Assembly: GCF_008973485.1 (NCBI RefSeq)
Contig: NZ_CP031223.1
Span: 2,666,001 to 2,730,000 of the forward strand
From: Psychrobacillus glaciei
Lineage (GTDB): Bacteria; Bacillota; Bacilli; Bacillales_A; Planococcaceae
Reading direction: 5' to 3'
Length of the DNA: 64,000 nucleotides
The notes beneath the pieces are model-generated. The model worked only from the letters and a program-made list of their open reading frames with translations. It did not search any database and was not told the origin of the DNA. Positions 1-9,726 of the stretch are shown in pieces. Position 1 is the stretch's first letter. The number at the start of each line of letters is the position of its first letter. Made by a program: the position numbers and the translations under genes.

Positions 1-1145
1 TTACAGCCTACACAATCTACTTCACGCACCTTCAGCATCGGGCGACCACTATCTGTGTACAGATCAATACACTGATGTGACGTATCTTCACACGCAATAT
101 GGCATTTATTACAATTAATACAAACATCATTATTAATTTCAGCAACAATATTGTAGTTTAAATCTAAGTCACCCCAGTCAGAATAACGTTGAACCGACTG
201 CCCGACTATATCCATCACTGAGGAAATGCCCTTTTCATCCAAATAGTTATTAAGCCCATCAATCATATCTTCAACAATACTAAATCCGTGGTGCATCGCT
301 GCTGTACAAACTTGTACGCCTGTTGCACCCATCAGCAAAAATTCCGCAGCATCCTGCCAATTTGAAATCCCACCAATTCCTGAAATTGGTACATTGACGA
401 AAGGATTTCGTGCACATTCTGCAACCATATTTAGTGCAATGGGCTTGACAGCGGGACCACAATATCCGCCATGCGCCCCCTTCCCACCAACATGCGGCAC
501 CGTATTCCATGTATCTAAATCGACACCCGCTAAGCTGTTAATCGTATTAATCATACTAACAGCATCTGCCCCGCCACGCACTGCCGCTTCTGCCGTCATC
601 GTAATATCCGTAATGTTTGGCGTTAGCTTGACGATAACAGGTGTACGTGCAACTTCCTTCACCCAGTACGTTTGCTTTTCAACCAATTCAGGTACTTGAC
701 CAGAGGCAGCTCCCATTCCTCGTTCTGCCATCCCATGTGGACAACCAAAATTAAGCTCAAGACCATCAACCCCCACAGCTTCTACTTTTTTGACAATCTC
801 ATGCCACTTTTCCTGCTGTGGCTCTACCATTAATGAAGCGATAATGGCATGATTAGGAAATCTTTTTTTCGTTTCAAGAATTTCCTGTAAATTAACCTCT
901 AACGGACGATCCGTAATGAGCTCAATATTATTAAAGCCCGCTACTCTCTGTCCGTTAAAGCTGACAGCCGCAAATCGCGATGAAACATTTAAAATTGGTT
1001 CTCCTAATGTTTTCCAAACAGCGCCACCCCAGCCCGCTTCAAATGCACGTTGCACTTGATAGCCCGAATTTGTCGGTGGTGCCGATGCTAACCAAAATGG
1101 ATTCGGTGATTTAATCCCGGCCAAGTCAATTCGTAAGTCTGCCAT
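1..1145 (-). CDS. preA: NAD-dependent dihydropyrimidine dehydrogenase subunit PreA (3' end cut by window)
   Basis: Catalytic subunit of the PreT-PreA enzyme that reduces uracil and thymine to the 5,6-dihydro forms. The frame starts at ATG 1145 and is open to the window edge, giving about 381 residues. It begins MADLRIDLAGIKSPNPFWLA and carries the FMN-barrel features of the dihydroorotate/dihydropyrimidine dehydrogenase family (LNFGCPHG, VKLTPN, ISGIGGI). Near the end is the first 4Fe-4S motif (INCNKCHIACED), and the window stops inside the second (VDCVGC), so only the last ferredoxin residues are missing. It follows preT by 11 bp in the same operon. Identification is firm; the partner gene and downstream hydantoinase agree with it. 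Confidence 0.93.
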   Translation of the reverse strand, partial: MADLRIDLAGIKSPNPFWLASAPPTNSGYQVQRAFEAGWGGAVWKTLGEPILNVSSRFAAVSFNGQRVAGFNNIELITDRPLEVNLQEILETKKRFPNHAIIASLMVEPQQEKWHEIVKKVEAVGVDGLELNFGCPHGMAERGMGAASGQVPELVEKQTYWVKEVARTPVIVKLTPNITDITMTAEAAVRGGADAVSMINTINSLAGVDLDTWNTVPHVGGKGAHGGYCGPAVKPIALNMVAECARNPFVNVPISGIGGISNWQDAAEFLLMGATGVQVCTAAMHHGFSIVEDMIDGLNNYLDEKGISSVMDIVGQSVQRYSDWGDLDLNYNIVAEINNDVCINCNKCHIACEDTSHQCIDLYTDSGRPMLKVREVDCVGC

Positions 1146-1156
1146 GCTACATCCCC

Positions 1157-2500
1157 CTATGCATTCTCGCTCGGTTTTCTCAAATGCTCATGAATGGTGT
1201 AAGCAGCATCTTTACCTTGCTGTGCAGCTGTTACCACCATTGCTTCCCCTTGGCCATTGCCGAACATGACATCTCCACACGCAAACACCTTGTCATTTGA
1301 TGTTTGCATAGTCGTTTCGTCAATGTCTACTACTCCGTTCGTATGCTGTAATCTAAACGCTTCAATGAGCGAGACAAAGCGCGTTTGCCCAATTGCTTTA
1401 ATGACCGCATCCACCTCTATAACAAACTCAGATCCCTTGATTACTTCGGGTCGTTGCCTACCGTCTGCTCCAGCATCTCCAAGTTTCATCTTGACGCATT
1501 CAAGTCCCACTACCTTCCCTGTCTCATCACCAATAATCTGTTTCGGCGCTGTCAGCCACTTAAATCCAACGCCATCCTGTTTGGCAAATTCATATTCATA
1601 TTGATAGGCAGTCATCTCTTTTTCTGTTCTTCTATAAAGAATGTCCACTTGCTCCGCACCTAGTCGCACAGCACAGGTTGCACCATCGATGGCTGTGTTA
1701 CCAGCACCGATAACCGCGACACGTTTATCAATTAAGTCTTCCGTCAGTGCACCCATTTTCGTGCGCTTTACAAACTCAATGGCATCATGAACTCCATCTA
1801 GCTCCTCACCTTTAATGCCAAGATTAGGCACGACCCCCATACCAACCGCTAAAATAACGCTGTCATATTGCGCTAAAATTTCATCAGCAGATATATCTAC
1901 GCCTACTCTTGTGTTTGTTTTAATGTCCACACCAAGCTTTACAACTTGAGCCACTTCCCAATCCACTACTTTATTGGGTAATCTGAATGACACAATTCCA
2001 TAGTTGCCCAAGCCACCTGCCTTTGCTTCTGCTTCAAAAATTGTGACATTATAGCCGAAGCGACTAAGTTCACGCGCCGCAGATAGACCAGCTGGACCTG
2101 CGCCAACAATCGCTACCTTTTGTCCATTTGGTTCACCTTTCTTGAATAACTCGACGTCTGATTCCATCGCCCAATCTGTTGCATAACGTTGCAATTGTCC
2201 TATTTTAATAGGTTTTGTCGATGAATTTAACACACATGCTCCTTCACATAACACTTCGGTAGGACATACTCGCGCACAACTTGCACCAATTGGATTGGCC
2301 TCCATAATCGTCATGGCCGAACCTTTCATGTTATTGGAAGCAATTTTTTTGATGAAATTCGGAACTTGAATACTAGTTGGACATGCTGTTATGCAAGGTG
2401 CGTCATAGCAATACAGACAGCGATTAGCCTCTTCCATTGCTTCATTTTTTGTCATCCTGCTAGTCATTTCCACAAAGTTTCGTTCGAGTTGCGAAGTCAT
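1157..2500 (-). CDS. preT: NAD-dependent dihydropyrimidine dehydrogenase subunit PreT
   Basis: Flavoprotein subunit that passes electrons from NAD(P)H to PreA. The N-terminal third has cysteine clusters of the GltD/DPD-type Fe-S domain (CLYCYDAPCITACP, GASCARVCPTEVLCEGAC). A Rossmann FAD motif follows (VAIVGAGPAGLSAARE), and a second NAD(P)H motif lies further on (VAVIGAGNTAIDGA). The frame is open from TTG 2518, but that codon overlaps the Shine-Dalgarno sequence GAGGGGG, so I place the start at ATG 2500 (MTSQLERN), 447 residues. The gene lies 28 bp downstream of the dihydropyrimidinase stop and is probably co-transcribed with it. Confidence 0.92.
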   Translation of the reverse strand: MTSQLERNFVEMTSRMTKNEAMEEANRCLYCYDAPCITACPTSIQVPNFIKKIASNNMKGSAMTIMEANPIGASCARVCPTEVLCEGACVLNSSTKPIKIGQLQRYATDWAMESDVELFKKGEPNGQKVAIVGAGPAGLSAARELSRFGYNVTIFEAEAKAGGLGNYGIVSFRLPNKVVDWEVAQVVKLGVDIKTNTRVGVDISADEILAQYDSVILAVGMGVVPNLGIKGEELDGVHDAIEFVKRTKMGALTEDLIDKRVAVIGAGNTAIDGATCAVRLGAEQVDILYRRTEKEMTAYQYEYEFAKQDGVGFKWLTAPKQIIGDETGKVVGLECVKMKLGDAGADGRQRPEVIKGSEFVIEVDAVIKAIGQTRFVSLIEAFRLQHTNGVVDIDETTMQTSNDKVFACGDVMFGNGQGEAMVVTAAQQGKDAAYTIHEHLRKPSENA

Positions 2501-2528
2501 TGAAACATTCCCCCTCAAGGATTGATGT

Positions 2529-3932
2529 TTATACGGTGATAGTTTGTGCAGTCGTGGGCTTCAGTGCACGCTTGATATATTGGCCACTGCCTAATTCACC
2601 TACAAATTGTTTGTTTTTAATGACGTATTCTCCACGCACAAGTACACTGATAGGCTCTCCTGTCACTTCCCAGCCCTCATATGGGTTGTAGTCGACATTC
2701 ATATGGTGGGTATTCGCTGAAATCTCACGTTTTACCGTAGGATCAAAAATTACGATATCCGCGTCAGAACCAATAGCAATCGTTCCTTTTTGTGGATATA
2801 AGCCGAAAATTTTTGCGGCATTAGTCGAAATCATATCGACGAAGTCATGGATGGATATTCGACCTTTCACCACGCCTTCAGAAAATAAAATGCTGAAACG
2901 ATCTTCGATAAACGGTCCACCATTTGGAATTTTAGAAAAGTCATTTAACCCTAATTGCTTTTTCCCGTTAAAGCTAAATGAACATTGGTCCGAGCCAATT
3001 GTTTGCAGTTGCTTGGCTTTCAACGCATTCCACAAATGCTTTTGATGATATTTCGGACGAAGTGGTGGTGACCAAACATATTTCGCCCCCTCGAAATCTG
3101 GCTGTGCTAACGCTGACTGATCGAGCGTTAAATAAGGTGGACATGTTTCCCCATACACGTCATAGCCCTTTTCACGCGCTGCGATAATTTCATCTAGTGC
3201 TTCTTTACACGTCACATGCACAACATAAAGCTTGGCTCCTGCGATATGCGCTAGTTCAATGGCCCGTTTCGTGGCCTCACCCTCTAATTCTGCGGGACGC
3301 GTAAGTGCGTGATAAATTGGAGCCGTCTGACCAGCTAGCTTCGCCTCCTCTACTAATTCGTCGATGACTGAGCCATTTTCACAGTGCACCATAACAACTG
3401 CACCCATGTCTTTTGCGATTTTAAAAGCTTTGAAAAGCGTACGGTCTGTCGCCTGGAATTCTTTCGCGTAAGCCATGAACACCTTGATGGACGTAATCCC
3501 TTCCTGCTCTAGTATCAATGGTAACTCGGCCTCTGTGTCAGGCGTTAAATCACCAATCATTAAATGGAAACCATAGTCAATGGCTGATTTACCCTTTGCT
3601 TTTACATGCCACTTTTCCACAGCCGCCGCAAGTTTTTCTTCACCCGCAGATAAGCAAAAATCTAAAATGGTCGTGGTCCCCCCGAAGGCAGCCGCTATTG
3701 TACCCGACTTCCAATCATCGTCTGTCACCGTGTTGTTGAACGGCATATCCAAATGCGTATGCGGATCAATTCCCCCCGGCATCACGTATTTACCCGTTGC
3801 ATCTACAATTTCTGCTCCAACAGCTGATAAGTTTTTGCCGATTTGCATAATTTTACCGTTCTCTATTAAAATATCTGCCTCATACATATCTGAGGCTGTC
3901 GCTATAAGGCCACCTGTAATTATTTTTTTCAC
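2529..3932 (-). CDS. hydA: dihydropyrimidinase / hydantoinase
   Basis: Cyclic amidase opening dihydrouracil or dihydrothymine to N-carbamoyl-beta-amino acid. The 467 residues match the usual 460-480 length. The metal site is visible: DPHTH at 56-60 (H58, H60), the lysine expected to be carboxylated in SIKVFMAY (K150), MVHCENG (H183), VVHVT (H239) and GSDQCSF near 315. The start is GTG 3932, seven bases after GGTGAGA; the overlapping ATG one base earlier stops at once. Its place between the amidohydrolase and preTA supports pyrimidine catabolism rather than a stand-alone hydantoin pathway. The exact in vivo ring substrate cannot be read from sequence. Confidence 0.93.
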   Translation of the reverse strand: MKKIITGGLIATASDMYEADILIENGKIMQIGKNLSAVGAEIVDATGKYVMPGGIDPHTHLDMPFNNTVTDDDWKSGTIAAAFGGTTTILDFCLSAGEEKLAAAVEKWHVKAKGKSAIDYGFHLMIGDLTPDTEAELPLILEQEGITSIKVFMAYAKEFQATDRTLFKAFKIAKDMGAVVMVHCENGSVIDELVEEAKLAGQTAPIYHALTRPAELEGEATKRAIELAHIAGAKLYVVHVTCKEALDEIIAAREKGYDVYGETCPPYLTLDQSALAQPDFEGAKYVWSPPLRPKYHQKHLWNALKAKQLQTIGSDQCSFSFNGKKQLGLNDFSKIPNGGPFIEDRFSILFSEGVVKGRISIHDFVDMISTNAAKIFGLYPQKGTIAIGSDADIVIFDPTVKREISANTHHMNVDYNPYEGWEVTGEPISVLVRGEYVIKNKQFVGELGSGQYIKRALKPTTAQTITV

Positions 3933-3992
3933 ATTAATCTCACCTTTCCATTAATGAATGTAAGTTTTGTTGACATATGGTAATATGCTAGT

Positions 3993-5240
3993 TCATTGGT
4001 TTAGTGTGTATTTGCCACCCATGCTGAACTTCTTTTGTAGCGTCAACACGGTTTCCAATAACACGTCTGCTCCCTTGGCACAGTCTTCAAATGTTGTTTC
4101 TTCCTCCTCGCAATGACTTTTTCCATTGATACTTGGAACAAAAATCATTGCTGAGGGGATGAAGCTCGCGATATACTGCGCATCATGCCCTGCCCCACTG
4201 AACATTCGATGGAAGGAATAACCAAGTTCATGACATGATTTTTCCACTTCATTGCAAATAGCTACATCAAAAAATACTGTCTCCCGCCCCCATAGCTTCA
4301 CCGGGCGAATATGGCAACCGTTTTCCTCTTTAGTTAAGCCAGTCAATAGTTTCTCCACTTTACGCATCACGTCGGGATTTTGATGACGCGAATCCATGCT
4401 AAACACTACTTCATTCGGAATGACTGTATGAATATTTGGTGCCACATGCATACGCCCAAATGTGAACACAAGCTCTTCGTCAATTTTGCCCAGCTGCTCA
4501 TGCAAAGACGATATTAGACGAGACGCCACAATCATTGGATCTTTACGCATCGACATTGGTGTTGTGCCAGCGTGATTTGATTCACCTGTCACGGTAATTT
4601 CATAGCACACCATGCCTAAAACGCCTTCGACCACACCTATATCACGCTGCATTTCTGCTAAAACTGGTCCTTGTTCAATATGCAACTCAATATAAGCAAG
4701 CGCATCTGTTAAGCGACTCCCTTGCTCCCCCTCATAGCCGCTTGCCTGCAATGCTTCTTGAAAAGTAATGCTATTTTTATCGAGAGACTTCAGCATTTTT
4801 TCTTTACTGAATTTTGAAGCGAGTACACCGGAACTCATCATCGCCGGATCGAAGCGTGCACCTTCTTCATTTGTAAAATTCACAAGCATTAATGGAACCT
4901 CGAGCTCAACGGCGTTTTCTTTTAACGTTCGTATCGCCTCTATTCCTGTTAAAATACCTAAGACGCCATCAAACCTGCCACCTTTTTCAACTGAATCTAA
5001 ATGTGATCCTATTACGATTGGTTGGCAATCTTTTTTTCCTGGTAGAGTCGCATAGATATTGGCCATATCATCTATTTGAATGTCCATGCCTAACTCTTTG
5101 CATATTTCACAAAAATAGTCTCTCCCTAATACATCCTCTTTTGATAGGGACAAACGAGTTACGCCCCCATTGACAGTTGCACCAAATTGACTAAATTGTT
5201 CAATCAACTGCTGTAATCTACTGCGATTACTTTTAAACAT
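3993..5240 (-). CDS. M20-family N-carbamoyl-beta-alanine amidohydrolase (beta-ureidopropionase type)
   Basis: Zinc hydrolase of the allantoate/N-carbamoyl-amino acid amidohydrolase group. In this context it should release beta-alanine, CO2 and ammonia from N-carbamoyl-beta-alanine. Metal ligands are visible in IGSHLDSVEKGGRFDG (H80, D82, D91), NFTNEEGARF (E125/E126) and LHIEQGPVL. The upstream TTG at 5246 is out of register with the ribosome site; GAGAGGAC precedes ATG 5240, giving 415 residues. It is the first gene of the minus-strand unit preceding hydA, divergent from the aminotransferase gene. Family members also hydrolyse allantoate or N-carbamoyl-L-amino acids, so the substrate comes from neighbours. 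Confidence 0.85.
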   Translation of the reverse strand: MFKSNRSRLQQLIEQFSQFGATVNGGVTRLSLSKEDVLGRDYFCEICKELGMDIQIDDMANIYATLPGKKDCQPIVIGSHLDSVEKGGRFDGVLGILTGIEAIRTLKENAVELEVPLMLVNFTNEEGARFDPAMMSSGVLASKFSKEKMLKSLDKNSITFQEALQASGYEGEQGSRLTDALAYIELHIEQGPVLAEMQRDIGVVEGVLGMVCYEITVTGESNHAGTTPMSMRKDPMIVASRLISSLHEQLGKIDEELVFTFGRMHVAPNIHTVIPNEVVFSMDSRHQNPDVMRKVEKLLTGLTKEENGCHIRPVKLWGRETVFFDVAICNEVEKSCHELGYSFHRMFSGAGHDAQYIASFIPSAMIFVPSINGKSHCEEEETTFEDCAKGADVLLETVLTLQKKFSMGGKYTLNQ

Positions 5241-5450
5241 ATGCAAGTCCTCTCTTTCATAGTTATTAATAAGTGATTCATTATAAAAACTATAAAGTAA
5301 GTGTATTCTGAATATATGGATATAATACTAAAAGCTTATTTATCTTACATTGTGTACAAATCTACTTTTCTCAATAAATAGAATAATAAGTTTATAAAAT
5401 AATATAAATAATGGATTGATAGCATAAGATAAATGAAGGAGTGATTATAT
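5241..5450. other. divergent intergenic region between amidohydrolase and aminotransferase genes
   Basis: This AT-rich 210 bp gap must hold the promoters of both arms of the pyrimidine cluster. I searched it for the TGGCAC-N5-TTGC sigma-54 pattern and found none. TATAAT-like stretches occur near 5321, but none has a convincing -35 partner. No regulator gene for the cluster is in the window. Confidence 0.4.
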
Positions 5451-6815
5451 TTGATGAAGAATTTAACGAGTCAAAATTGGCAAGTAAAAGATGAACAATA
5501 TGTATGGCATTCCATGAAGCCCTACAATCCAAACGCGACGGCTATCATTCAGAAATCGAAAGGCGCTTGGATAACGGACATTGATGGGAACCGTTATTTA
5601 GATGCCATGTCTGGTTTATGGTGTGTGAACGTTGGCTACGGGCGAGAGGAAATTGCCAAAGTCGCTTACGAGCAATTACTGGAAAATACCTATACTCCCC
5701 TATCCGTTGGGCACCTCCCTGCCATTCAACTAAGCGAAAAAATCAGCGAATTATTAGGCGATGATTATGTAATATTTTTCTCTAATAGTGGTTCAGAAGC
5801 GAATGAAATCGCCTTCAAAATCGCACGTCAATACCATCAGCAAAAAGGGCACACAAATCGCTCTAAATTTATTTCTCGTTATCGTGCCTACCACGGCAGT
5901 ACGATGGGGGCATTAGCGGCAACAGGGCAAGCACAGCGCAAATATAAATACGAACCGTTAGCACCTGGCTTCATTCATGTTGCACCACCAGATACCTACC
6001 GCGCAAACGAAGATCATATTACAGAGCCAGCTGCCCTACCGTCTGTTCAGGCGATCGATAATGTCATGACGTGGGAAATGTCCGAGACGATTGCCGGCGT
6101 TATTCTCGAGCCTATTATTACGGGCGGCGGCGTAATAATGCCACATGCGGACTATTTGCTTGGCGTAAAAGCAGTTTGTGAAAAGCACGGGGCCTTACTC
6201 ATAGTCGATGAAGTAATTTGCGGCTTCGGTCGTACAGGCAAAGCATTCGGCTTCCAAAACTATGGCATTCAGCCGGATATTGTAACCATGGCAAAAGGTT
6301 TAACAAGCGCATATATGCCGTTATCTGCTACAGCTGTGCGTCGCGAAATTTATGAGGCCTTTGCAGGGAGCGAGGAGTACGACTTTTTACGCCATATCAA
6401 CACATTCGGGGGTTCTCCAGCAGCTTGTGCTGTTGCACTCAAAAATATCGAAATTCTGGAAAACGAAAATTTATTTGCTCGCTCAGAAGAAATGGGAGCA
6501 ATTCTCCATGCAGAATTACAAGAACGCTTAAAGAATCATCCAAATGTAGGCAATATCCGCGGTAAAGGCTTACTGATTGGCATTGAACTTGTAAAAGATA
6601 AGAATACCAAAGCGCCACTTGATGTAACTGCTGTCAACAAAGTCATTTCTTTATGTAAAGAACAAGGGGTAATCATCGGAAAAAATGGTGTCACGGTTGC
6701 AGGCTTTAACAATACTTTAACACTCGCTCCACCACTTATTATTTCATTAGCAGAAAAAGATTTGATTGTTGAAAAACTTACGCATGCTTTAAATGAACTA
6801 CTACCAAATGCGTAA
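5451..6815 (+). CDS. class III omega-amino acid (beta-alanine):pyruvate aminotransferase
   Basis: PLP enzyme expected to convert beta-alanine to malonate semialdehyde with pyruvate as acceptor. Class III hallmarks are present: SNSGSEANE at 111-119, the DEVICGFGRTG motif at 253-263, and MAKG with the PLP lysine K282. The 454 residues fit the family. Two start codons lie together, TTG 5451 and ATG 5454; AAGGAG at 5436-5441 is nine bases from the TTG and twelve from the ATG, so the choice is open. It is followed by mmsA after 22 bp and the two form the plus-strand arm. Other omega-transaminases look similar; context decides the substrate. Confidence 0.87.
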   Translation: MMKNLTSQNWQVKDEQYVWHSMKPYNPNATAIIQKSKGAWITDIDGNRYLDAMSGLWCVNVGYGREEIAKVAYEQLLENTYTPLSVGHLPAIQLSEKISELLGDDYVIFFSNSGSEANEIAFKIARQYHQQKGHTNRSKFISRYRAYHGSTMGALAATGQAQRKYKYEPLAPGFIHVAPPDTYRANEDHITEPAALPSVQAIDNVMTWEMSETIAGVILEPIITGGGVIMPHADYLLGVKAVCEKHGALLIVDEVICGFGRTGKAFGFQNYGIQPDIVTMAKGLTSAYMPLSATAVRREIYEAFAGSEEYDFLRHINTFGGSPAACAVALKNIEILENENLFARSEEMGAILHAELQERLKNHPNVGNIRGKGLLIGIELVKDKNTKAPLDVTAVNKVISLCKEQGVIIGKNGVTVAGFNNTLTLAPPLIISLAEKDLIVEKLTHALNELLPNA

Positions 6816-6837
6816 AACACAAAGGGGAAATGATTGA

Positions 6838-8358
6838 ATGGTAACGAATACAGAGGTAAAAGAACTAGGGCACTTTATTAATAATGAAATCGTTGCAGGC
6901 TTAAGTGGTCACTTCTCAGATGTTTTCAATCCAAGTTCAGGGGCAGTGATTGCACGTGTCCCTATTGCAACAAAAGAGGAAGTGCAAGGTGCAATTGCAA
7001 CTGCTAAATCAGCCTTTCCAGCATGGCGAGCCCTATCAGTTGGCAAACGTGTTGAAATTGTTATGAAGTTTCGTCAATTGATGACCGCACGTATGGATAC
7101 GCTCATCGACATCATTTGTATCGAAAGCGGGAAAACAATTGAGGATGCCAAGGGTGAAATCACACGTGGTTTAGAATCCGTAGACTTAGCCATCAATGCC
7201 CCTCACCTATTAAAAGGCGATTACTCCGTCAATGTGGGCGGAGATATTAATGCTTATTCCGCAAAAGTACCACTCGGCGTCGTTGCAGCGATTTCCCCAT
7301 TCAACTTTCCAGTGATGGTGCCACTTGCCATTACAAGTTTGGCGGTCGCAGTCGGTAATTCCGTCATTTTAAAGCCCTCCGAGCGCGTGCCCTGCTCCGC
7401 ATTATTTTTATCGGAACTATGGAAAGAAGCTGGTTTACCAGATGGTGTTTGGACAGTCATCAATGGCGACAAGGATGCGGTCAACGAGTTATTAGAAAAC
7501 CCTGCTGTTGAAGCCATTTCGTTTGTCGGCTCCACAGCAGTCGCTGATTATATTTACACAACCGGTTCAAAATACGGCAAGCGTGTTACGGCATTAGGTG
7601 GCGGTAAAAACAATATGATTGTCATGCCTGATGCAGATTTAGAACAAGTCGCAAACGCATTTTTAGGAGCTGCTTATGGGGCCGCTTCCCAACGCTGTAT
7701 GGCCATTTCCACAATCATTCCCGTTGGCGAAGAAACAGCAAATAACCTTGTCAAAGTATTGGCTGATAAAATCTCAAAATTAAAAGTGGGACCGTACACA
7801 GATTCAGACGTTGATTTTGGACCTGTTATTACAAAGCAATCAAAGGATGCAATCATTGGCTATATCGACCGTAGCCTAGAAGAAGGCGCTACACTCGTAT
7901 GCGATGGTCGCCACCCAGACATTGCTGAAAATTCCAATGGCTTTTATCTAGGTCCTACCTTATTAGACAACATCAAACCTGGCATGGAAATTTATGAACA
8001 AGAAGTTTTTGGACCTGCTCGTAACGTCGTCCGTGTAGATTCATTAGAGGAAGCAATTGACTTAGTCAATGCTCATGAGCTCGGTAACGGCGTCACAATT
8101 TTCACGAATAACGGAGCCGCCGCTCGCAAATTCACTACGGAAATTGACGTCGGCATGGTTGGGGTAAACGTGCCAATTCCAATTCCTGTTGGTTATTATA
8201 ACTTTGCTGGTTGGAAACGCTCTCGATTCGGCGAGGGGCATATGTTTGGGCCTGACCAAGTCCGCTTCTTCACCAAAACCAAAACCATTTCAGAAAAATG
8301 GTTTGAAGAAAACAGCGAATCCGTGTCAACATTTGCTTTTCCAAGTAATAACGACTGA
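6838..8358 (+). CDS. mmsA: CoA-acylating (methyl)malonate-semialdehyde dehydrogenase
   Basis: NAD-dependent aldehyde dehydrogenase of the MmsA/IolA subfamily. It converts malonate semialdehyde to acetyl-CoA and CO2, or methylmalonate semialdehyde to propionyl-CoA. Signature SPFNFPVMVPL lies near 153-163 and the catalytic cysteine is C287 in GAASQRCMAIS. The usual general-base glutamate is absent and replaced by GGGKNNM at 254-260, as expected for the CoA-acylating subgroup. AGGGGAAA precedes ATG 6838. With the aminotransferase it completes conversion of beta-alanine to acetyl-CoA. An IolA or valine-pathway role cannot be excluded, but no iol or other val genes adjoin it. Confidence 0.88.
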   Translation: MVTNTEVKELGHFINNEIVAGLSGHFSDVFNPSSGAVIARVPIATKEEVQGAIATAKSAFPAWRALSVGKRVEIVMKFRQLMTARMDTLIDIICIESGKTIEDAKGEITRGLESVDLAINAPHLLKGDYSVNVGGDINAYSAKVPLGVVAAISPFNFPVMVPLAITSLAVAVGNSVILKPSERVPCSALFLSELWKEAGLPDGVWTVINGDKDAVNELLENPAVEAISFVGSTAVADYIYTTGSKYGKRVTALGGGKNNMIVMPDADLEQVANAFLGAAYGAASQRCMAISTIIPVGEETANNLVKVLADKISKLKVGPYTDSDVDFGPVITKQSKDAIIGYIDRSLEEGATLVCDGRHPDIAENSNGFYLGPTLLDNIKPGMEIYEQEVFGPARNVVRVDSLEEAIDLVNAHELGNGVTIFTNNGAAARKFTTEIDVGMVGVNVPIPIPVGYYNFAGWKRSRFGEGHMFGPDQVRFFTKTKTISEKWFEENSESVSTFAFPSNND

Positions 8359-8526
8359 TGGCGGGTGTAAAATATTCTACTAGTCATTCAAAAAATTACT
8401 CTTATTTTTAAAATCGCAAATGCTTTTTAGTTAAAAATAAGGCACCTCTTGTTCGTTATTGAACTTATATGCTCTCCATTAGGTAGACAGATTAAAAAAT
8501 TCTGTTTATCTAGGGGAGTATTTTTT

Positions 8527-8598
8527 ATGGCTCGAAGTAAGTATTCTATTGAAGTAAAATTACAAATTCTTGATTTATCCCGCATTAACGGGCAGTAA
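8527..8598 (+). pseudogene. IS3-type OrfA transposase remnant (N-terminal 23 codons)
   Basis: After a GGGGAG ribosome site the frame reads MARSKYSIEVKLQILDLSR and then ends at a TAA after INGQ. The start resembles the N-terminal helix of IS3/IS150-family OrfA proteins, which run to about 90-170 residues, so this is a left-end fragment. The preceding sequence (8480-8526) would be the left end of that element. Downstream homology is lost, and a GC-rich inverted repeat (8625-8632 pairing with 8644-8651) follows. Identification rests on short similarity to the family pattern. Confidence 0.5.
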
Positions 8599-8727
8599 AA
8601 CCCCGAATGGTTCAACTAACAAATAGTGGGGGATGGGGGAAAACCCCCACTGTTTGAGTTTCACTTTATTAATCGTAATAAATAAATTACTGTTATCTTC
8701 TTTGTATTCTTCTCTGATTAGATTATT

Positions 8728-9279
8728 CTACTTTCCAATTCCTTGTAATAGGTAAAGCATTTGTTCATCTACAGGTAAAATTGATCCTTTATGATTCTTC
8801 ATAACCTCTTCGTCAAGTTGTAATCTTTGATATACAAAATCAACTTGCTGTCCCTTCATACGTACAATTGTCCCAATCCGCAATCCACAACGATACATAA
8901 GTAAAACAACTGTGACATTTCTCAACTCCAAAAACTTCGTAAAGTCGAGAACAGATAATAGTAAACTTACATCTTCAACTGTTGCCCCTAGCTTAATTTC
9001 AGTATCCACTTTGATATTTACTGACCGTCAAAACTTATTTCTCCACCATCCATTATCAAAATAACGTGCTAAAAATGCTTTGAAGCACTTCAAACGTGTT
9101 AATTTAGTTGTATTTTTGACATTCATCTTTTCAAACCAAGTGTAAATAACATCGCTGGTTATGACTATCAGAAATTCAACTTTAGTGTCCCTGATAAAGT
9201 AATGCACAATAGTGCGGTAATCGTATAACGTTCTTTCACGACAGCCACTTACTTCAAGTTGCTTTATAATCACAGTCAA
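8728..9279 (-). pseudogene. degraded tyrosine recombinase (phage integrase family)
   Basis: One reading frame runs from ATG 9279 through an in-frame TGA at 9028-9030 and on to a stop at 8728. The first 83 codons look like the SAM-like core-binding domain (RTLYDYRTIVHYF, KCFKAFLARYF). After the TGA the start of the catalytic domain is recognisable (LLMYRCGLRIGTIVRMKG, with the first catalytic arginine). The HxxR and tyrosine boxes are missing, so the protein is also truncated at its C-terminus. It lies 160 bp from tRNA-Arg with its 5' end facing the tRNA, a usual integrase/tRNA arrangement. It should be inactive. Confidence 0.7.
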
Positions 9280-9442
9280 TGCTTATTCAATTTGAATATT
9301 AAATATCCCCTTCTTTTTGGACAAAGAAAAAAACACCTCCACCTACAATTCTTTAGTACAGAAACTCGACTGACCGAGTACTGTAAAATTGAATCATAAG
9401 TGAAAGTGCTTATTTCTCTAAATATAACGTTATAAAACGGTA

Positions 9443-9516
<74 letters not shown>

Positions 9517-9726
9517 CAAGTACTCCCCCACCACACAGATAGGAAAGACAAGATTTATTATATAATGGTAACTACTTTAAGTCAATGCTATTTCGTATTT
9601 TTTTAATAAGTTGAGTTATTAAAATGTTTTGCTCCTAGCTGTCAAAGAGCAGACTACTGTTCTAATATCATAAGAGAGATTCAATACCTCTAAGCAACCT
9701 CGTAGAATTCTTAGATTAACTGAATG

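Noticed and set aside
394-699. Plus-strand frames inside preA and other long frames opposite real genes (for example 3580-3954, 43074-43715, 51209-51667, 55515-55973)
   Set aside because: They are shadows of well-conserved minus-strand genes, lack ribosome sites, and show the low-complexity Ser/Pro-rich composition of antisense translation.
5241-5450. Sigma-54 promoter for the pyrimidine cluster
   Set aside because: No TGGCAC-N5-TTGC match on either strand; rpoN seems to serve the hut genes in this window.
8625-8651. Rho-independent terminator behind the IS3 remnant
   Set aside because: The 8 bp GC stem is clear, but no T run follows on either strand; it could be part of the old insertion sequence.
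9028-9030. TGA in the recombinase frame as selenocysteine or readthrough codon
   Set aside because: No SECIS-like structure is seen, and the protein also lacks its catalytic C-terminus, so it is a pseudogene.
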